64,000 nucleotides of DNA from Polyangium jinanense (GCF_028435365.1 NZ_JAGTJJ010000053.1:1-64000); one strand, 5' to 3'. Shown: positions 17,806 through 26,791, counted from the stretch's first letter. The notes: generated from the letters alone by a model not told the origin. Numbers and translations: made by a program.

Positions 17806-18768
17806 ATGGATCTACCCGCCGAACCGAGAGTCCGCTGGATCCTCCATCGCGCCGCGGCCCTGCTCGAGCAAGGCACCGAGCCCGTGCGCGGCCTCGTGCT
17901 CCCCACCGCCGACTATTTTCCCGATCCCTTCGATGGATCGCCGAACGCGGTGGCGAAGCTCCTCGAGCGCGTGCAAGCGCTCGCGGGCCTCTCGGATCTC
18001 ACGGTCGAGCTCACGCTGATCACGCCCGAAGGCGAGACGATGAGCACGGGCTGCGGCAGCGGCGCCTGTGGCCCCGGCGGCAAGATCGAAGCGCGCCTCG
18101 ATCGCGTAGGTCGTCGCCCCGATGGCTCGTACGTCGTCGCGGTGGGCACGGGCGAGGTGCGTGATCCCGTGGTCCTCACGACGGCCCTCGTCCGCTCCGT
18201 GGCCTGCATGTTCATGACCGAGGCCGACGCGTACGACGGGCTCTCCACGGCCGAGCGCGAGCCCGTCACGGATCTCGCGGGTGTGCTGCTCGGCTTCGGC
18301 GTCCTGCTCGCGAACGGCTCGCACGTCGTGGTGAAGGGCTGCGGCGGCGCGAAGGTCCACTCCGCGACGCGCCTCACCACGAACGAGCTCACGCTCGCGC
18401 TCGCCATGTTCTGCAAGCTCTTCGGCACGGATGGCCGGGTCGCCACGCGGCACCTCGATCCCGTCCCGCGCGAGCGCTTCGCGGAGTCCGAGACCTGGGC
18501 TCGCGCGAACGCGGCCGTCGTGCGCAGGCTGCGCGAGGATCCGGACGGGATCCGGAGCGACGCGTTCGTCCTCGATCAAGCCGAGGGATGGATGTCGCGC
18601 CTCTTCAGCTTCGGCCGCAGCAAGCGCGCGCCCACGGCCGAGGAGACACTCTCCGAGCTCGAACGATCGATGCGCGCTTCGGCGCCGAAAAAGACTGTCG
18701 ATCCCGAACGCGCCAAGAAGCTCGCCGAGCTCCGCGCGCTCGTGGACGAGACCCTGGAAGGACAATGA
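17806..18768 (+). CDS. Conserved-looking protein of unknown function coupled to argH
   Basis: 320 residues, not recognised. Soluble, with no signal peptide or membrane helix. Two Gly/Cys-rich stretches stand out: STGCGSGACGPGG (about 83-95) and VKGCGGAKVHSATRL (about 182-196), which could bind metal or be structural. The C-terminal 60 residues are highly charged and helical. It ends in an ATGA overlap with argH, so the two are almost certainly co-translated. A TAGACT box 6 bases before the ATG and no ribosome site suggest leaderless expression. No link with arginine synthesis can be read from the sequence. Confidence 0.8.
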   Translation: MDLPAEPRVRWILHRAAALLEQGTEPVRGLVLPTADYFPDPFDGSPNAVAKLLERVQALAGLSDLTVELTLITPEGETMSTGCGSGACGPGGKIEARLDRVGRRPDGSYVVAVGTGEVRDPVVLTTALVRSVACMFMTEADAYDGLSTAEREPVTDLAGVLLGFGVLLANGSHVVVKGCGGAKVHSATRLTTNELTLALAMFCKLFGTDGRVATRHLDPVPRERFAESETWARANAAVVRRLREDPDGIRSDAFVLDQAEGWMSRLFSFGRSKRAPTAEETLSELERSMRASAPKKTVDPERAKKLAELRALVDETLEGQ

Positions 18769-20117
18769 GCGGACGACTCTGGGACAAGGGCGGCGCCACC
18801 GACGCCGCCATGCTCCGTTACACCTCCCGCGACGACTGGAAGCTCGATCAGCGCCTACTCGCCTACGACCTCGTGGCCACGCGCGCGCACGTACGCGGGC
18901 TCCGTCGCATCGGCGTGCTCTCGGAGGGCGAGCTCGACGCCATGGAGCGCGCGCTCGCCGAGCTCGTCCGCAAGAACGACGCCGGCGAGCTCGTGCTCAC
19001 CGAGGCCGACGAGGACGGCCACACCGCGATCGAAGCCGCGCTCGTCTCGATGCTCGGCGACACCGGCAAGAAGGTGCACACGGGCCGCAGCCGCAACGAT
19101 CAGGTCCTCGTCGCGATGCGCCTCTACGAGCGCGACGCGATGGACGAGCTCGAAGCGCTCGTCGTCGCCGCGGCCTCGGCCCTCGTCGCGCTCGCGCGTC
19201 GCGAGGAGAAAACACCGCTCCCCGGCTACACGCACCTCCAGCGCGCCGTGCCGAGCTCGGTGGGCCTCTGGGCTGGCTCCTTCGCCGAAGGCCTCCTCGA
19301 CGCGGTCACCATCGTCCGCGCCGCGCGCGCGCTCACCGATCGCTCCCCGCTCGGCGCCGCCGCCGGCTACGGCGTGAACCTCCCGCTCGATCGCGAGGGC
19401 GTCGCGCGCGAGCTCGGTTTTTCCGACGTTGCCTGGAATCCGCTCGGCTCGCAGACCTCGCGTGGCATCGTCGAGGCCACCCTCCTCGCTGCCGCGTGGC
19501 AGGTCATGGCGATCGTCCGCAGGCTCGCGTGGGACCTCTCCCTCTTCACGACGAGCGAGTTCGGCTTCGTGCGCCTCCCCGACGCGTTCACCACGGGCTC
19601 GTCGATCATGCCGCAGAAGCGCAACCCCGACGTCGTCGAGCTCATGCGCGCGGCCTGCTCGATCGTTCAGGGCGCGCTCGTCGAGGTCCAGACCCTCGTC
19701 GCGCTCCCGTCCGGATATCACCGCGATCTACAGCTCACGAAATCGCCCGTCCTGCGTGGCCTCGACGAGACGCTCGCCACGGTCCGCCTCCTCCCGCGCC
19801 TCGTCGAGGGCCTTCGTTTTGACCACGAACGAATGCTCGCGGCGATCACGCCCGAGTGCTTCGCCACCGACCGAGCCGTCGAGCTCGCCGCCTCCGGCGT
19901 CCCTTTCCGCGAGGCCTATCGCCGCGTCGCCGACGAAATCAAAGGGCTCGCCCAGGGCGACGCGCCGGCGAGCCTCGCCGCGCGTGTCTCCCCAGGCGCC
20001 CCGGGCGATCTGCGCCTCGATCTCCTCGAAGCGCGCCTCGGGTCGTTCCACGCTCGGGGGCTACGCTCGGACGAGCCGAGCTACGCCCCCGAACCCCCGC
20101 TCACCGCATCTCGGTAA
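18765..20117 (+). CDS. argH: Argininosuccinate lyase
   Basis: 450 residues, from an ATG that overlaps the stop of the preceding gene (ATGA, 18765-18768). Cleaves argininosuccinate to arginine and fumarate. Conserved regions: HTGRSRNDQVL, GYTHLQRAVPSS with the catalytic His, and the signature GSSIMPQKRNPD with the catalytic Ser of the flexible loop. Slightly shorter than the usual 455-470. Its 3' end overlaps the convergent rpiA by 17 bp. Confidence 0.96.
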   Translation: MSGRLWDKGGATDAAMLRYTSRDDWKLDQRLLAYDLVATRAHVRGLRRIGVLSEGELDAMERALAELVRKNDAGELVLTEADEDGHTAIEAALVSMLGDTGKKVHTGRSRNDQVLVAMRLYERDAMDELEALVVAAASALVALARREEKTPLPGYTHLQRAVPSSVGLWAGSFAEGLLDAVTIVRAARALTDRSPLGAAAGYGVNLPLDREGVARELGFSDVAWNPLGSQTSRGIVEATLLAAAWQVMAIVRRLAWDLSLFTTSEFGFVRLPDAFTTGSSIMPQKRNPDVVELMRAACSIVQGALVEVQTLVALPSGYHRDLQLTKSPVLRGLDETLATVRLLPRLVEGLRFDHERMLAAITPECFATDRAVELAASGVPFREAYRRVADEIKGLAQGDAPASLAARVSPGAPGDLRLDLLEARLGSFHARGLRSDEPSYAPEPPLTASR

Positions 20118-20793
20118 CCGCGTCCGCGCCGCCCACCAGCACCACGTCCGCCAAGTCGACGAACAGGCCCGTATCGACGACGCCCGGGATACGCCGCACC
20201 TCGGCGTGCATCCGATCCGGGTCGTCGAGCGGCTCGAAGCGCGTGTCGAGAATCCAGTTCATGTTGTCGGTCACGAAGGGAAAACCGTCCGCCTTCTTGC
20301 GCACGACAGGCTCACCACCGAGGTTTTTCAGGTGCCGCGACGCCGTGGCCACCGCGAACGGCACCACCTCGATCGGGATCGCCGTCCTCGATCCGAGCTT
20401 GTTCACGAGCTTCTCCGGCGTCACCAGGATCACGAGCCGCTCGGCCTCGTACGCGACCACGCGCTCACGCAGGAGCGCGCCGCCGAGGCCCTTCGTGAGC
20501 GCGAGCTCCGGCGTCACCTCGTCTGCGCCGTCGAACGCCACGTCGATCCCGTGGATCTCTTCGAACCCGACGCACTCGATCTGAAGCCTCTTCGCGAGTT
20601 CCTCCGAGCGCTTCGAGGTCGGCACGCCTCGCACGCGGAGCCCTCGGCGCACCCGCTCGCCGAGGCGCTCGATGAACGCCTCCGCCGCGCGCCCCGTGCC
20701 GAGGCCGAGCGTCATGCCATCCGCCACGTGCGTGAGCGCTGCCTGCGCCACTCGATCGAGCGCGGCCGGATCCGGACCCTGAGACATCGTCAT
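20101..20793 (-). CDS. rpiA: Ribose-5-phosphate isomerase A
   Basis: 230 residues. Interconverts ribose 5-phosphate and ribulose 5-phosphate. Motifs: GLGTGRAAEAFI (phosphate loop), FDGADEV with the catalytic Asp, TKGLGGALLRE with the general-base Glu, and VTPEKLVNKLG. The ATG at 20793 overlaps the upstream phospholipase-D-like stop by 4 bp (ATGA), which fixes the start two codons before an internal Met. Confidence 0.95.
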   Translation of the reverse strand: MTMSQGPDPAALDRVAQAALTHVADGMTLGLGTGRAAEAFIERLGERVRRGLRVRGVPTSKRSEELAKRLQIECVGFEEIHGIDVAFDGADEVTPELALTKGLGGALLRERVVAYEAERLVILVTPEKLVNKLGSRTAIPIEVVPFAVATASRHLKNLGGEPVVRKKADGFPFVTDNMNWILDTRFEPLDDPDRMHAEVRRIPGVVDTGLFVDLADVVLVGGADAVTEMR

Positions 20794-21464
20794 GCCCCGC
20801 CCTTGCTCGATCGCGGCCCCCGCGGCAACCGCGAACGACCTTTTCCCGCGGCCTTCTTCGCCGGCGCCTTTGCGCTCGGCGTAGCAAAACCCCCCGATCC
20901 ATCGAGCGGCGCCGGGCAAACGTCGCGCACCCTGCAGCCTTTGCACTCTCTCCCAGACCAGATCCGATCGAACGCCTCCTGCATCTCGTCGAGCAGCACG
21001 TCGTCGTCCGTCAGGATCCCCGCCTCGAAATTGCGCCGCCCCTCGCCTTTCGCGCCGAGCCCCGCGCCCGTCAGGTTCGCCGATCCGAGGTACAGCGCCG
21101 CGCCGTCGACCGCGATCATCTTGAGGTGCACGCGCGGACAGCGTCGCATCGCGAGCCCACCTGCGAAGAGCTCCTCGTGCCGCGCGAGCTCCTCGCGAAA
21201 CGCGCGTGACGGCACGCCCGCGTGAAGCAGCCTGAGCTCCACCCCGCTCTGCGCGAGGCCCCGCAAGACATCCAGCAACGACACGTATCGTCCCCGCGCG
21301 CGCGCCCGCGATCCCACGGGCGCCTCCACGCGCAGCTCCTTCACGTTCGCCGTCGCGATCCACACGCTCACGCGCGCCGACGCGAGCACGCGCTGCACGA
21401 GCACGTCGTAATGCGCGCGGTCCCGGAGCAAGCGCAGCTCGACGCGCCGGCCGCCCAGGCTCAA
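20790..21464 (-). CDS. Phospholipase-D-like domain protein (single HKD motif)
   Basis: About 224 residues if a TTG at 21464 is used; this TTG overlaps the thioesterase stop as TTGA, mirroring the other 4-bp couplings in this operon. An ATG at 21530 would overlap that gene by 70 bp. One HxK motif is visible, VHLKMIAVDG, followed by LYLGSANLTGAG and a conserved FEAGI segment, the pattern of PLD-like nucleases and phosphatidyltransferases. The second HKD half is missing, so activity would need a dimer as in Nuc. There is a Cys cluster (CKGCRVRDVC) near residue 175-185, possibly metal-binding, and a Lys/Arg-rich tail. Substrate is unknown. Confidence 0.78.
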   Translation of the reverse strand: MSLGGRRVELRLLRDRAHYDVLVQRVLASARVSVWIATANVKELRVEAPVGSRARARGRYVSLLDVLRGLAQSGVELRLLHAGVPSRAFREELARHEELFAGGLAMRRCPRVHLKMIAVDGAALYLGSANLTGAGLGAKGEGRRNFEAGILTDDDVLLDEMQEAFDRIWSGRECKGCRVRDVCPAPLDGSGGFATPSAKAPAKKAAGKGRSRLPRGPRSSKGGA

Positions 21465-21886
21465 GGCGACGTGGCCTCGACTGAGAGGTGCGTTGCGAGG
21501 ATCGACCGCACGTCGTCCGGCATCGGGCACGACGCCATCACGTCGAGGTTCGTCGTGACGATCGTGTGCTCCACCATCGCCACGAGCACGGAGCCCTCGT
21601 CACGCAGCATCCGGTACCGCAGCGTCGCGCTTCGGTTCCCGAGGTGTGCCGTGCTCGTCTCGATCCGCAGCACCTCGCCGTACCGCGCCGGCGCGCTGAA
21701 CGACATGTTCACCTTCACCGCGGGCAAACCTACGCGCCGCTTCACGATGAGGTGCGGATATCCCCCGTCGAGCCCCCCGAAGAAGTGCTCCATCGCCTCG
21801 TGGGCGAAGCCGAGGTAGTGCCCGAAGAAGACGATGCCTGCGGCGTCGACCTCCTCGAACTTGATCGGCCTCACGAAGGCGATCAT
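21461..21886 (-). CDS. YbgC-type acyl-CoA thioesterase (4HBT hotdog fold)
   Basis: 141 residues. The opening FEEVDAAGIVFFGHYLGFAHEA contains the D-x-A-G-I-V-x-F active-site segment of the 4-hydroxybenzoyl-CoA thioesterase family, with the rest of the hotdog fold (NMSFSAPARYGEVL, SATLRYRML) intact. It probably hydrolyses short or aromatic acyl-CoAs; the true substrate cannot be told. It is coupled to the downstream gene by a TTGA overlap and lies 4 bp from the DUF3501 gene upstream. Confidence 0.88.
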   Translation of the reverse strand: MIAFVRPIKFEEVDAAGIVFFGHYLGFAHEAMEHFFGGLDGGYPHLIVKRRVGLPAVKVNMSFSAPARYGEVLRIETSTAHLGNRSATLRYRMLRDEGSVLVAMVEHTIVTTNLDVMASCPMPDDVRSILATHLSVEATSP

Positions 21887-21890
21887 GGCT

Positions 21891-22466
21891 TCAAGCGAGA
21901 TCCTCGGCGAGCTTCGTGATCGACGCGGGCCCGAGCTCGGTCCGCACCATGTACCGCGGATGATCCACGCGCACCGCGACCTTCGCCGTCTTCGCGCGGA
22001 TCGCCGCGACCGCGTCCTCGGAGAGCTTCACCTTGAAGTAGTGCACCGCCGTCGTCCGGTCCGGCATCACGCCCTTCGGATCACTCTTCGCGGGCGCGCG
22101 CACGCCGTCGATCTCCACGCTCACGCAGCCTTCGAGGCCCCGGAGCTCGATCAGCATGCGGTCGCGGACCACGGCGTCCGGGATCTCCACGAACAAGGTC
22201 AGGCTCAGCTCGCCCGGGGCCGGGATCAGATCGTTGTACGTATCGAGCTCGTGCTTGATCCCGCTCTCGCTCGTGATGCGCTCGGTGCGCAGCATCTCCT
22301 GGATCTGCAAGAGCACCGAGTCCCGGTTCTCGAACACCCCCGACATCTGCTCGCCGAGCTTCACCCGCCGCGGCCGCTTCTCCTCGATGACGCGCGCCCG
22401 GAACCTCGCCCGGATCTGCTCGTAGTCGCCGAGGGGCAGGATCTCGCTCCGATCGATCGGTCGCAT
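21891..22466 (-). CDS. DUF3501 family protein
   Basis: 191 residues. Recognised by IRARFRARVIEEKRPRRV, FENRDSVLLQIQEMLRTER and DLIPAPGELSLTLFVEI. Function unproven. From memory, DUF3501 genes are commonly next to a two-cluster Fe-S protein and rubrerythrin, as here, which points to redox or peroxide metabolism. Its start is 20 bp after the Fe-S gene stop, with a GGAGAAGAG ribosome site. Confidence 0.88.
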   Translation of the reverse strand: MRPIDRSEILPLGDYEQIRARFRARVIEEKRPRRVKLGEQMSGVFENRDSVLLQIQEMLRTERITSESGIKHELDTYNDLIPAPGELSLTLFVEIPDAVVRDRMLIELRGLEGCVSVEIDGVRAPAKSDPKGVMPDRTTAVHYFKVKLSEDAVAAIRAKTAKVAVRVDHPRYMVRTELGPASITKLAEDLA

Positions 22467-22486
22467 CGCTCTCTTCTCCTCCAGGA

Positions 22487-23866
22487 TCAGGCTCGTTTGG
22501 CCTTCGTCGTGGGTTCGGCGCCCTCGGCCGGCAAGAGCCCGTAGGCACGCGCGAGCGCCTCGATCGGGTGGAGAACGTGCTTGCCCGTCTCCTTCACCAC
22601 GCGCAGCCCTGCCAGCGTGCAGTCACTCACGACCATGTCCGGCTCCGTGTCCGACACGCCGCGCACGAGCTTCTGCGCGTAGCGGCGCCCCGTCTCGTAG
22701 TTCGCCGCCTTCATGCCCCACGTCCCGTCGACGGCCGAGCACTGCTCGATCACGCGCACGTCCGTGTCGGGCACGACGCCGAGCACGCGCGCGCCGGGAA
22801 AACCGACCTTCTGCGCGCGCAGGTGGCAGGCCGCGTGATAGGCGACCTTGCCGAGCTTCTCCGGGAACTCGCGCACGAGCTTCTTCTCGCGGCCGAGCTT
22901 CACCAAGAACTCCATGAGGTCGATCGTCGCCGCCGCGACCTCCTTCGCCTCGGGCGTCGGCAAGTACTCCGCCCACTCCTTCTTCATCGTGTAGCCGCAC
23001 GTCGGCCCCGGCACGACGATCGATCGGCCCGCGCGCACGTGCGGCAGCAGCAGCTCCACGTTGTGCCGGATCTTCTCGGTCGCGGCCTTCACGTCGCCGC
23101 CGTCGAGGTTCGGCATCCCGCAGCACGTCAGCATCGCGCCGCGATCTTCCCCCGCGCCGGGGTAGCGCACGCGCACGCCGTTGTGCTCGAGCACGCGCAC
23201 CGTCGCGTGCGCCACGTTCGGCACGTTGTACTCGCCGTAGCAGGTCGCGAAGAGCACGACCTCGCCGTTCTTCCCCGCGTTCTCGGCCGGCTCGTGATCC
23301 GCGAACCACTCGCCGAACGTCACCTTTGCCATCGGCGGCAGCGGGAACTCCGCCGAGATCCCCGTCACCTTCTCCTGCACCTTGCGCACGAGGCTCGACG
23401 CGAGGACGAAGTTCGAGATCGGCGCCATCACGCCCCCGCCCACGGCGCCGATCGCCTGCGGCTCGCCGAGGATCTTGTCGACGAACGTGATCCCGTCGCG
23501 CGCGGCGCGGTTCGCTCGTTCGCGGGCCATGAGCCGCGGGAAGTCGAGCATCTCCGACGAGCTCTCGTCAGGCGTGTACGGGCACTTGATATAACAGAGC
23601 TTGCACTGCCAGCAGGCGTCGCTGACGGCCTTGATGTCCGCGTCGTCGATGAGCTCTGCGCCCTCGGCGCGGCCCGACTCGATCGCCTTGTCGACCCGGT
23701 TGAACAGCTCCGGGAACGAGCCGCAGTAGTTCACGCACATGCGGCACTCGTGGCAGATCTGGAACGCGCGGCGCAGCTCCGCCTCGAGATCGCGCGCGTC
23801 GTAGTAGCGCGGATCGTGCGGGCTCGTCGCCGGCGGGGCCTTGGGCTTGCGGGGGATGACGCTCAC
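22487..23866 (-). CDS. Two-[4Fe-4S] cysteine-rich redox protein (GlpC/HdrB-like)
   Basis: 459 residues from a GTG at 23866 preceded by GGAGACGAG; the frame is open further upstream without a better start. Two ferredoxin-like clusters: [11 protein letters not shown] (about 37-47) and [15 protein letters not shown] (about 84-98). CCG-type Cys-rich domains follow ([35 protein letters not shown]). This is the architecture of GlpC and heterodisulfide-reductase subunits, which transfer electrons. Grouped with DUF3501, rubrerythrin and a Fur-family regulator, it likely serves an oxidative-stress or iron function. Confidence 0.88.
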   Translation of the reverse strand: MSVIPRKPKAPPATSPHDPRYYDARDLEAELRRAFQICHECRMCVNYCGSFPELFNRVDKAIESGRAEGAELIDDADIKAVSDACWQCKLCYIKCPYTPDESSSEMLDFPRLMARERANRAARDGITFVDKILGEPQAIGAVGGGVMAPISNFVLASSLVRKVQEKVTGISAEFPLPPMAKVTFGEWFADHEPAENAGKNGEVVLFATCYGEYNVPNVAHATVRVLEHNGVRVRYPGAGEDRGAMLTCCGMPNLDGGDVKAATEKIRHNVELLLPHVRAGRSIVVPGPTCGYTMKKEWAEYLPTPEAKEVAAATIDLMEFLVKLGREKKLVREFPEKLGKVAYHAACHLRAQKVGFPGARVLGVVPDTDVRVIEQCSAVDGTWGMKAANYETGRRYAQKLVRGVSDTEPDMVVSDCTLAGLRVVKETGKHVLHPIEALARAYGLLPAEGAEPTTKAKRA

Positions 23867-23980
23867 GGCTTGCTCTCGTCTCCGGTTCGTCCGGGCAAAG
23901 GGAAGGGCCGCCAAAGGCGCGGCAGGCGCGCGGGAGAGCGAGCGGTTGCCGCTCGCCCGCGCGCCCCGCGGCGCACTCGA

Positions 23981-24403
23981 TCAGAAGTCGAGCGTATCGA
24001 GGGCCTTCGCGAAGCGGCCCGCGTGCGACTTCTCGGCCCTCGCGAGCGTCTCGAACCACTCGGCGATGTCGTCGAAGCCCTCCTCGCGGGCCGTCTTCGC
24101 CATGCCCGGGTACATCGTCTCGTACTCGTGCGTCTCGCCGGCGACGGCGGCCTTGAGGTTCTTCTCCGTGTTGCCGATCGGCAGGCCCGTGGCGGGATCG
24201 CCGGCCGCCTTCAGGTAGTCGAGGTGGCCGTGCGCGTGGCCCGTCTCGCCGTCGGCCGTGTCCTTGAAGAGGCCCGCGATCTCGGGGCGCCCTTCCACGT
24301 CCGCGACCTTGGCGAAGTAGAGATAGCGGCGGTTCGCCTGCGACTCGCCGGCAAACGCGTCCTTCAGGTTCTGGTGGGTCTTGCTTCCTGCGAGGTTCGC
24401 CAT
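23981..24403 (-). CDS. Rubrerythrin-family diiron protein
   Basis: 140 residues with a GGAG ribosome site. The [15 protein letters not shown] helix and [12 protein letters not shown] provide the first EX...ExxH pair of the ferritin-like diiron core, and [12 protein letters not shown] and [10 protein letters not shown] provide the second. There is no C-terminal rubredoxin Cys4 domain, so it needs an external electron donor, possibly the adjacent Fe-S protein. Rubrerythrins reduce hydrogen peroxide. It is about 115 bp upstream of the Fe-S gene and 55 bp downstream of the Fur-family gene. Confidence 0.93.
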   Translation of the reverse strand: MANLAGSKTHQNLKDAFAGESQANRRYLYFAKVADVEGRPEIAGLFKDTADGETGHAHGHLDYLKAAGDPATGLPIGNTEKNLKAAVAGETHEYETMYPGMAKTAREEGFDDIAEWFETLARAEKSHAGRFAKALDTLDF

Positions 24404-24457
24404 GGGATCTCGTCTCCTTCGTACTTCGGAACGATGGGGAGGAACTGCGTGGTGAAA

Positions 24458-24916
24458 CTATCGTGGTTTGCCCGCGCGCGTACGGGCAAACGTGGGTTCG
24501 TCCGCGGCGCAGGCCTCGCACAGCCCGCGGTAGATGCGCTCCACGGCGCGCAGGGAGAACCCGGGCGCGGCCGCGTTCACGCAGGGCGCGAGCTCCGTGA
24601 TCGGCTCGCCGTTCGCGCACGAGGGCACGTCGCGCACGAGCCCGCAGCGATCACACACCGCGTGGTTGTGCGGCGTCATGTTCGCGTCGAAGCGCGCTGC
24701 GCCCGGTGACAGGCTCAAGGACACGCAGAGCCCTGCCGCGGCGAGCGCGTCGAGCGTGTTGTATACGGTCGCGAAGCTCATCGTCGGCATCGCGGGGCGA
24801 AGCCGCTCGAAGAGCTCCTGGGCCGTCGGGTGCGTCGGGTCGCCCGCGAGCTCGCGCGCGATGGCCAGCCGTTGCGGCGTCAGCTTGAGGCCGGAGGCCC
24901 GGACGCGCGCCAGCAT
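24458..24916 (-). CDS. Fur/PerR-family transcription regulator
   Basis: 152 residues from the ATG at 24916; a GTG at 24958 in frame would lie at the predicted transcription start and is less likely. Winged helix ([37 protein letters not shown]) then dimerisation domain with [10 protein letters not shown] and a C-terminal CEAC. One CxxC (CDRC) plus the terminal CEAC fits a structural zinc site; the [12 protein letters not shown] region fits the regulatory metal site. The context with rubrerythrin argues for a PerR-like peroxide sensor rather than an iron sensor. An inverted repeat in its own promoter suggests autoregulation. Confidence 0.9.
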   Translation of the reverse strand: MLARVRASGLKLTPQRLAIARELAGDPTHPTAQELFERLRPAMPTMSFATVYNTLDALAAAGLCVSLSLSPGAARFDANMTPHNHAVCDRCGLVRDVPSCANGEPITELAPCVNAAAPGFSLRAVERIYRGLCEACAADEPTFARTRAGKPR

Positions 24917-24964
24917 CTCGGCGAAACGTGCTTCGGCCTCGGGGCACGCGTTCGGCACGTCCGC

Positions 24965-24993
24965 TGGATACTTAGAAACTTTCTCAGCTGCAA
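24965..24993 (-). promoter_or_regulatory. fur/perR promoter with operator in the spacer
   Basis: On the minus strand TTGCAG (24993-24988) and TATCCA (24970-24965) are separated by exactly 17 bp. The spacer is filled by CTTAGAAACTTTCTCAG (plus strand 24971-24987), an inverted repeat with arms AGAAA/TTTCT around one base. A regulator bound there would block RNA polymerase. This placement is typical of Fur-family autorepression. The -10 is weak. The Fur-family identity of the binder is inferred. Confidence 0.65.
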
Positions 24994-25138
24994 GGCCTCC
25001 TGAGTTGAGGAAAATCCCTACACTTACCGGCGTCAGCGACCCCCCTAGGGGCGGCAGGGGGCAGAAGAAATCGTGGACAACCTCACGAGTTTTGCCTGGC
25101 GCACGATCTACGGGCCTCTCGAACACGCGTGGACGGCC

Positions 25139-25167
25139 TTGCCAGACAAAAAACCGACTGACATACT
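25139..25167 (+). promoter_or_regulatory. rpsU promoter (sigma70-type)
   Basis: TTGCCA (25139-25144), a 17-bp spacer containing an A6 run, and CATACT (25162-25167). This is the best sigma70-like match in the window and leads to a 5' leader of about 130 bases before the rpsU ATG. The gap 24994-25304 otherwise holds only the divergent fur-type promoter and no gene. Confidence 0.65.
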
Positions 25168-25304
25168 GTCGCCCCCTCGCGAACCGGGTTCACGTACACG
25201 TGTGCCTGTGCGCTGCGGGGAAACCGGAAAACGAGGACGACAACGCCCCGCGCGGCCCGGGGGAACAGGGCCCGCACGACGGAAACGAGAGGACGCGTTC
25301 AGAG

Positions 25305-25529
25305 ATGCCTACCGACGCCATTCAGTGCAAACCGCTCGAGGTCGCCGTGGGCGACAAGGGAATCGAGCGCGCGATCAAGCACCTCAAGCGGAAGATGGCC
25401 GCGGAGGGCATCCTTCGTGAGCTCAAGAGGCGCCGGCACTACATGAAGCCCTCGGTCAAGCGCCGCAAGAAGGCGTCCGAGGCTGCCCGCCGCCGCCGCA
25501 AGCGGTCCAAGATGGACGTGATGCAATAG
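25305..25529 (+). CDS. rpsU: 30S ribosomal protein bS21
   Basis: 74 residues, very basic. Contains the bS21 core AIKHLKRKMAAEGILRELKRR, then RRHYMKPSVKRRKK and an Arg/Lys-rich C-terminal extension (AARRRRKRSKM). bS21 sits in the small subunit near the anti-Shine-Dalgarno region and aids mRNA selection. The gene is monocistronic, with its own promoter upstream and a stem-loop/T-run terminator downstream. The long leader could carry control elements, but no recognised structure was found. Confidence 0.95.
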   Translation: MPTDAIQCKPLEVAVGDKGIERAIKHLKRKMAAEGILRELKRRRHYMKPSVKRRKKASEAARRRRKRSKMDVMQ

Positions 25530-25590
25530 CCCGGCGGCGCGTCCGCGCGCCTCCTGGTAACCCGGCGCGCCTCCGCGCGCCTCGGGCCAT

Positions 25591-25640
25591 CGACGATGAC
25601 GCCGGCCGCTCCGAGGAGTCCGGCGTTTCGTCGTTTTGTT
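25591..25640 (+). terminator. Intrinsic terminator of rpsU
   Basis: CGACGA (25591-25596) pairs with TCGTCG (25628-25633) and the inner ACGCCGG (25599-25605) pairs with CCGGCGT (25620-25626); TTTTGTT follows immediately. The structure ends five bases before the TTG start of the next gene. Confidence 0.7.
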
Positions 25641-25645
25641 CGACC

Positions 25646-26713
25646 TTGAAGCATCTCGTCGTCACCACCTCCTATCCCGCGAGCGACGCCGATCCCTCGG
25701 GGCACTTCGTCCGCGCCGAGGCACGCGCGCTCGCACGGCAAGGCCACGAGGTGCACGTCGTCGCGCCCGGCGGCTCGCCGTTCGACGAACCCACGCGGGA
25801 TCCCACGACGCCCTCGCTCCACGTGCATCCGGCAGGCGGAGGCGCGCTCTTCGGATGGCCTGGCGCGCTCGATCGCGCCCGCCGCGAGCCCACGCGCTTG
25901 CTTCACGCGCTCCCCTTCGCCATCGCCGCGCGCGCGCGTGCCTCTGCGATCGGCCCCGTCGATCGCGCCATCGCGCACTGGATCGTCCCCTCGGCTGTGC
26001 CGATCCTCCTCGGTCTTCCCGCGCCGATCGAGGTCGTCGGCCACGGCGCCGACGTGCGCCTCCTCTGCGCGATGCCCGCCGCCGCGCGCATCCTCATCCT
26101 GCGCTCGCTCCTCGATCGCGACGCCTCCTTCCGCTTCGCCGCGGCGTCCTCTCTCGACGCCCTCTCGCGCGCCTTGCCCACACCGCTTGCTGCGCGCCTC
26201 GAACGCGCCTCCCGCGTCGAGCCCGTCCTCCTCGATCTGCCCGACGTCACGACGCGCGCGTGCATGCTCCGCGCCTCGCTCGTTCCACCTCCGTCCGCGG
26301 ACAAACTCGTCGTCGCCGCGGGCCGCCTCGTCCCTTCGAAGCGCGTCGACCTCGCGATCGAGGCTGCGACCTCCGCGTCGATGTCGATCGTCGTCGTTGG
26401 AGACGGTCCTCTGCGGGGCGAGCTCGAAGCTCTCGCGCGTGCGCATCATGCCGACGCGCGGTTCGTCGGCCTCGTGCCGCGGGACGAAGCTCTTGCGTGG
26501 ATCGCCGCGGCCGACGTGCTCCTGCATGCCTCCGCGGCAGAGGCTGCGCCCACCGTCGTGCGTGAGGCGCGCGCGCTCGGCGTGCCCGTCGTCGCGTGCG
26601 CCGCCGGAGACGTCGCCGTGTGGGCTCGCCACGACCCTGGCCTCGTCGTCGCCGTGCCCGACGTCCGGGCCCTTTCGGCCGCGCTCCGGGCTGCCGCGAC
26701 TGCGCGTTCGTAG
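25646..26713 (+). CDS. GT4-like glycosyltransferase, TTG start
   Basis: 355 residues. The first in-frame start is TTG at 25646 (residues MKHLVVTTSYP); the Rossmann strand begins at once, so a later start would destroy the fold. N-terminal GT-B half: PSGHFVRAEARALARQGHEV and GHGADVRLL. C-terminal half: VVAAGRLVPSKRVDLAIEA, VVGDGPLRGEL, ADVLLHASAAEAAPTVVREA with the EX7E donor site (about 300-312). The acceptor is unknown. Its start lies five bases after the rpsU terminator T-run and lacks a ribosome site, so its transcription is unexplained. Confidence 0.8.
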   Translation: MKHLVVTTSYPASDADPSGHFVRAEARALARQGHEVHVVAPGGSPFDEPTRDPTTPSLHVHPAGGGALFGWPGALDRARREPTRLLHALPFAIAARARASAIGPVDRAIAHWIVPSAVPILLGLPAPIEVVGHGADVRLLCAMPAAARILILRSLLDRDASFRFAAASSLDALSRALPTPLAARLERASRVEPVLLDLPDVTTRACMLRASLVPPPSADKLVVAAGRLVPSKRVDLAIEAATSASMSIVVVGDGPLRGELEALARAHHADARFVGLVPRDEALAWIAAADVLLHASAAEAAPTVVREARALGVPVVACAAGDVAVWARHDPGLVVAVPDVRALSAALRAAATARS

Positions 26714-26763
26714 GGCGCCCCCCCGAATTTGGGACGGACGTACAAAAGCGACGAACGTGGCTC

Positions 26764-26791
26764 TTGCAATCCTCGACAGTTCGACTAGGGT
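26764..26791 (+). promoter_or_regulatory. Possible tRNA-Pro promoter
   Basis: TTGCAA (26764-26769) and TAGGGT (26786-26791) with a 16-bp spacer, about 40 bp before the mature tRNA 5' end. The distance fits a short leader removed by RNase P. Confidence 0.45.
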
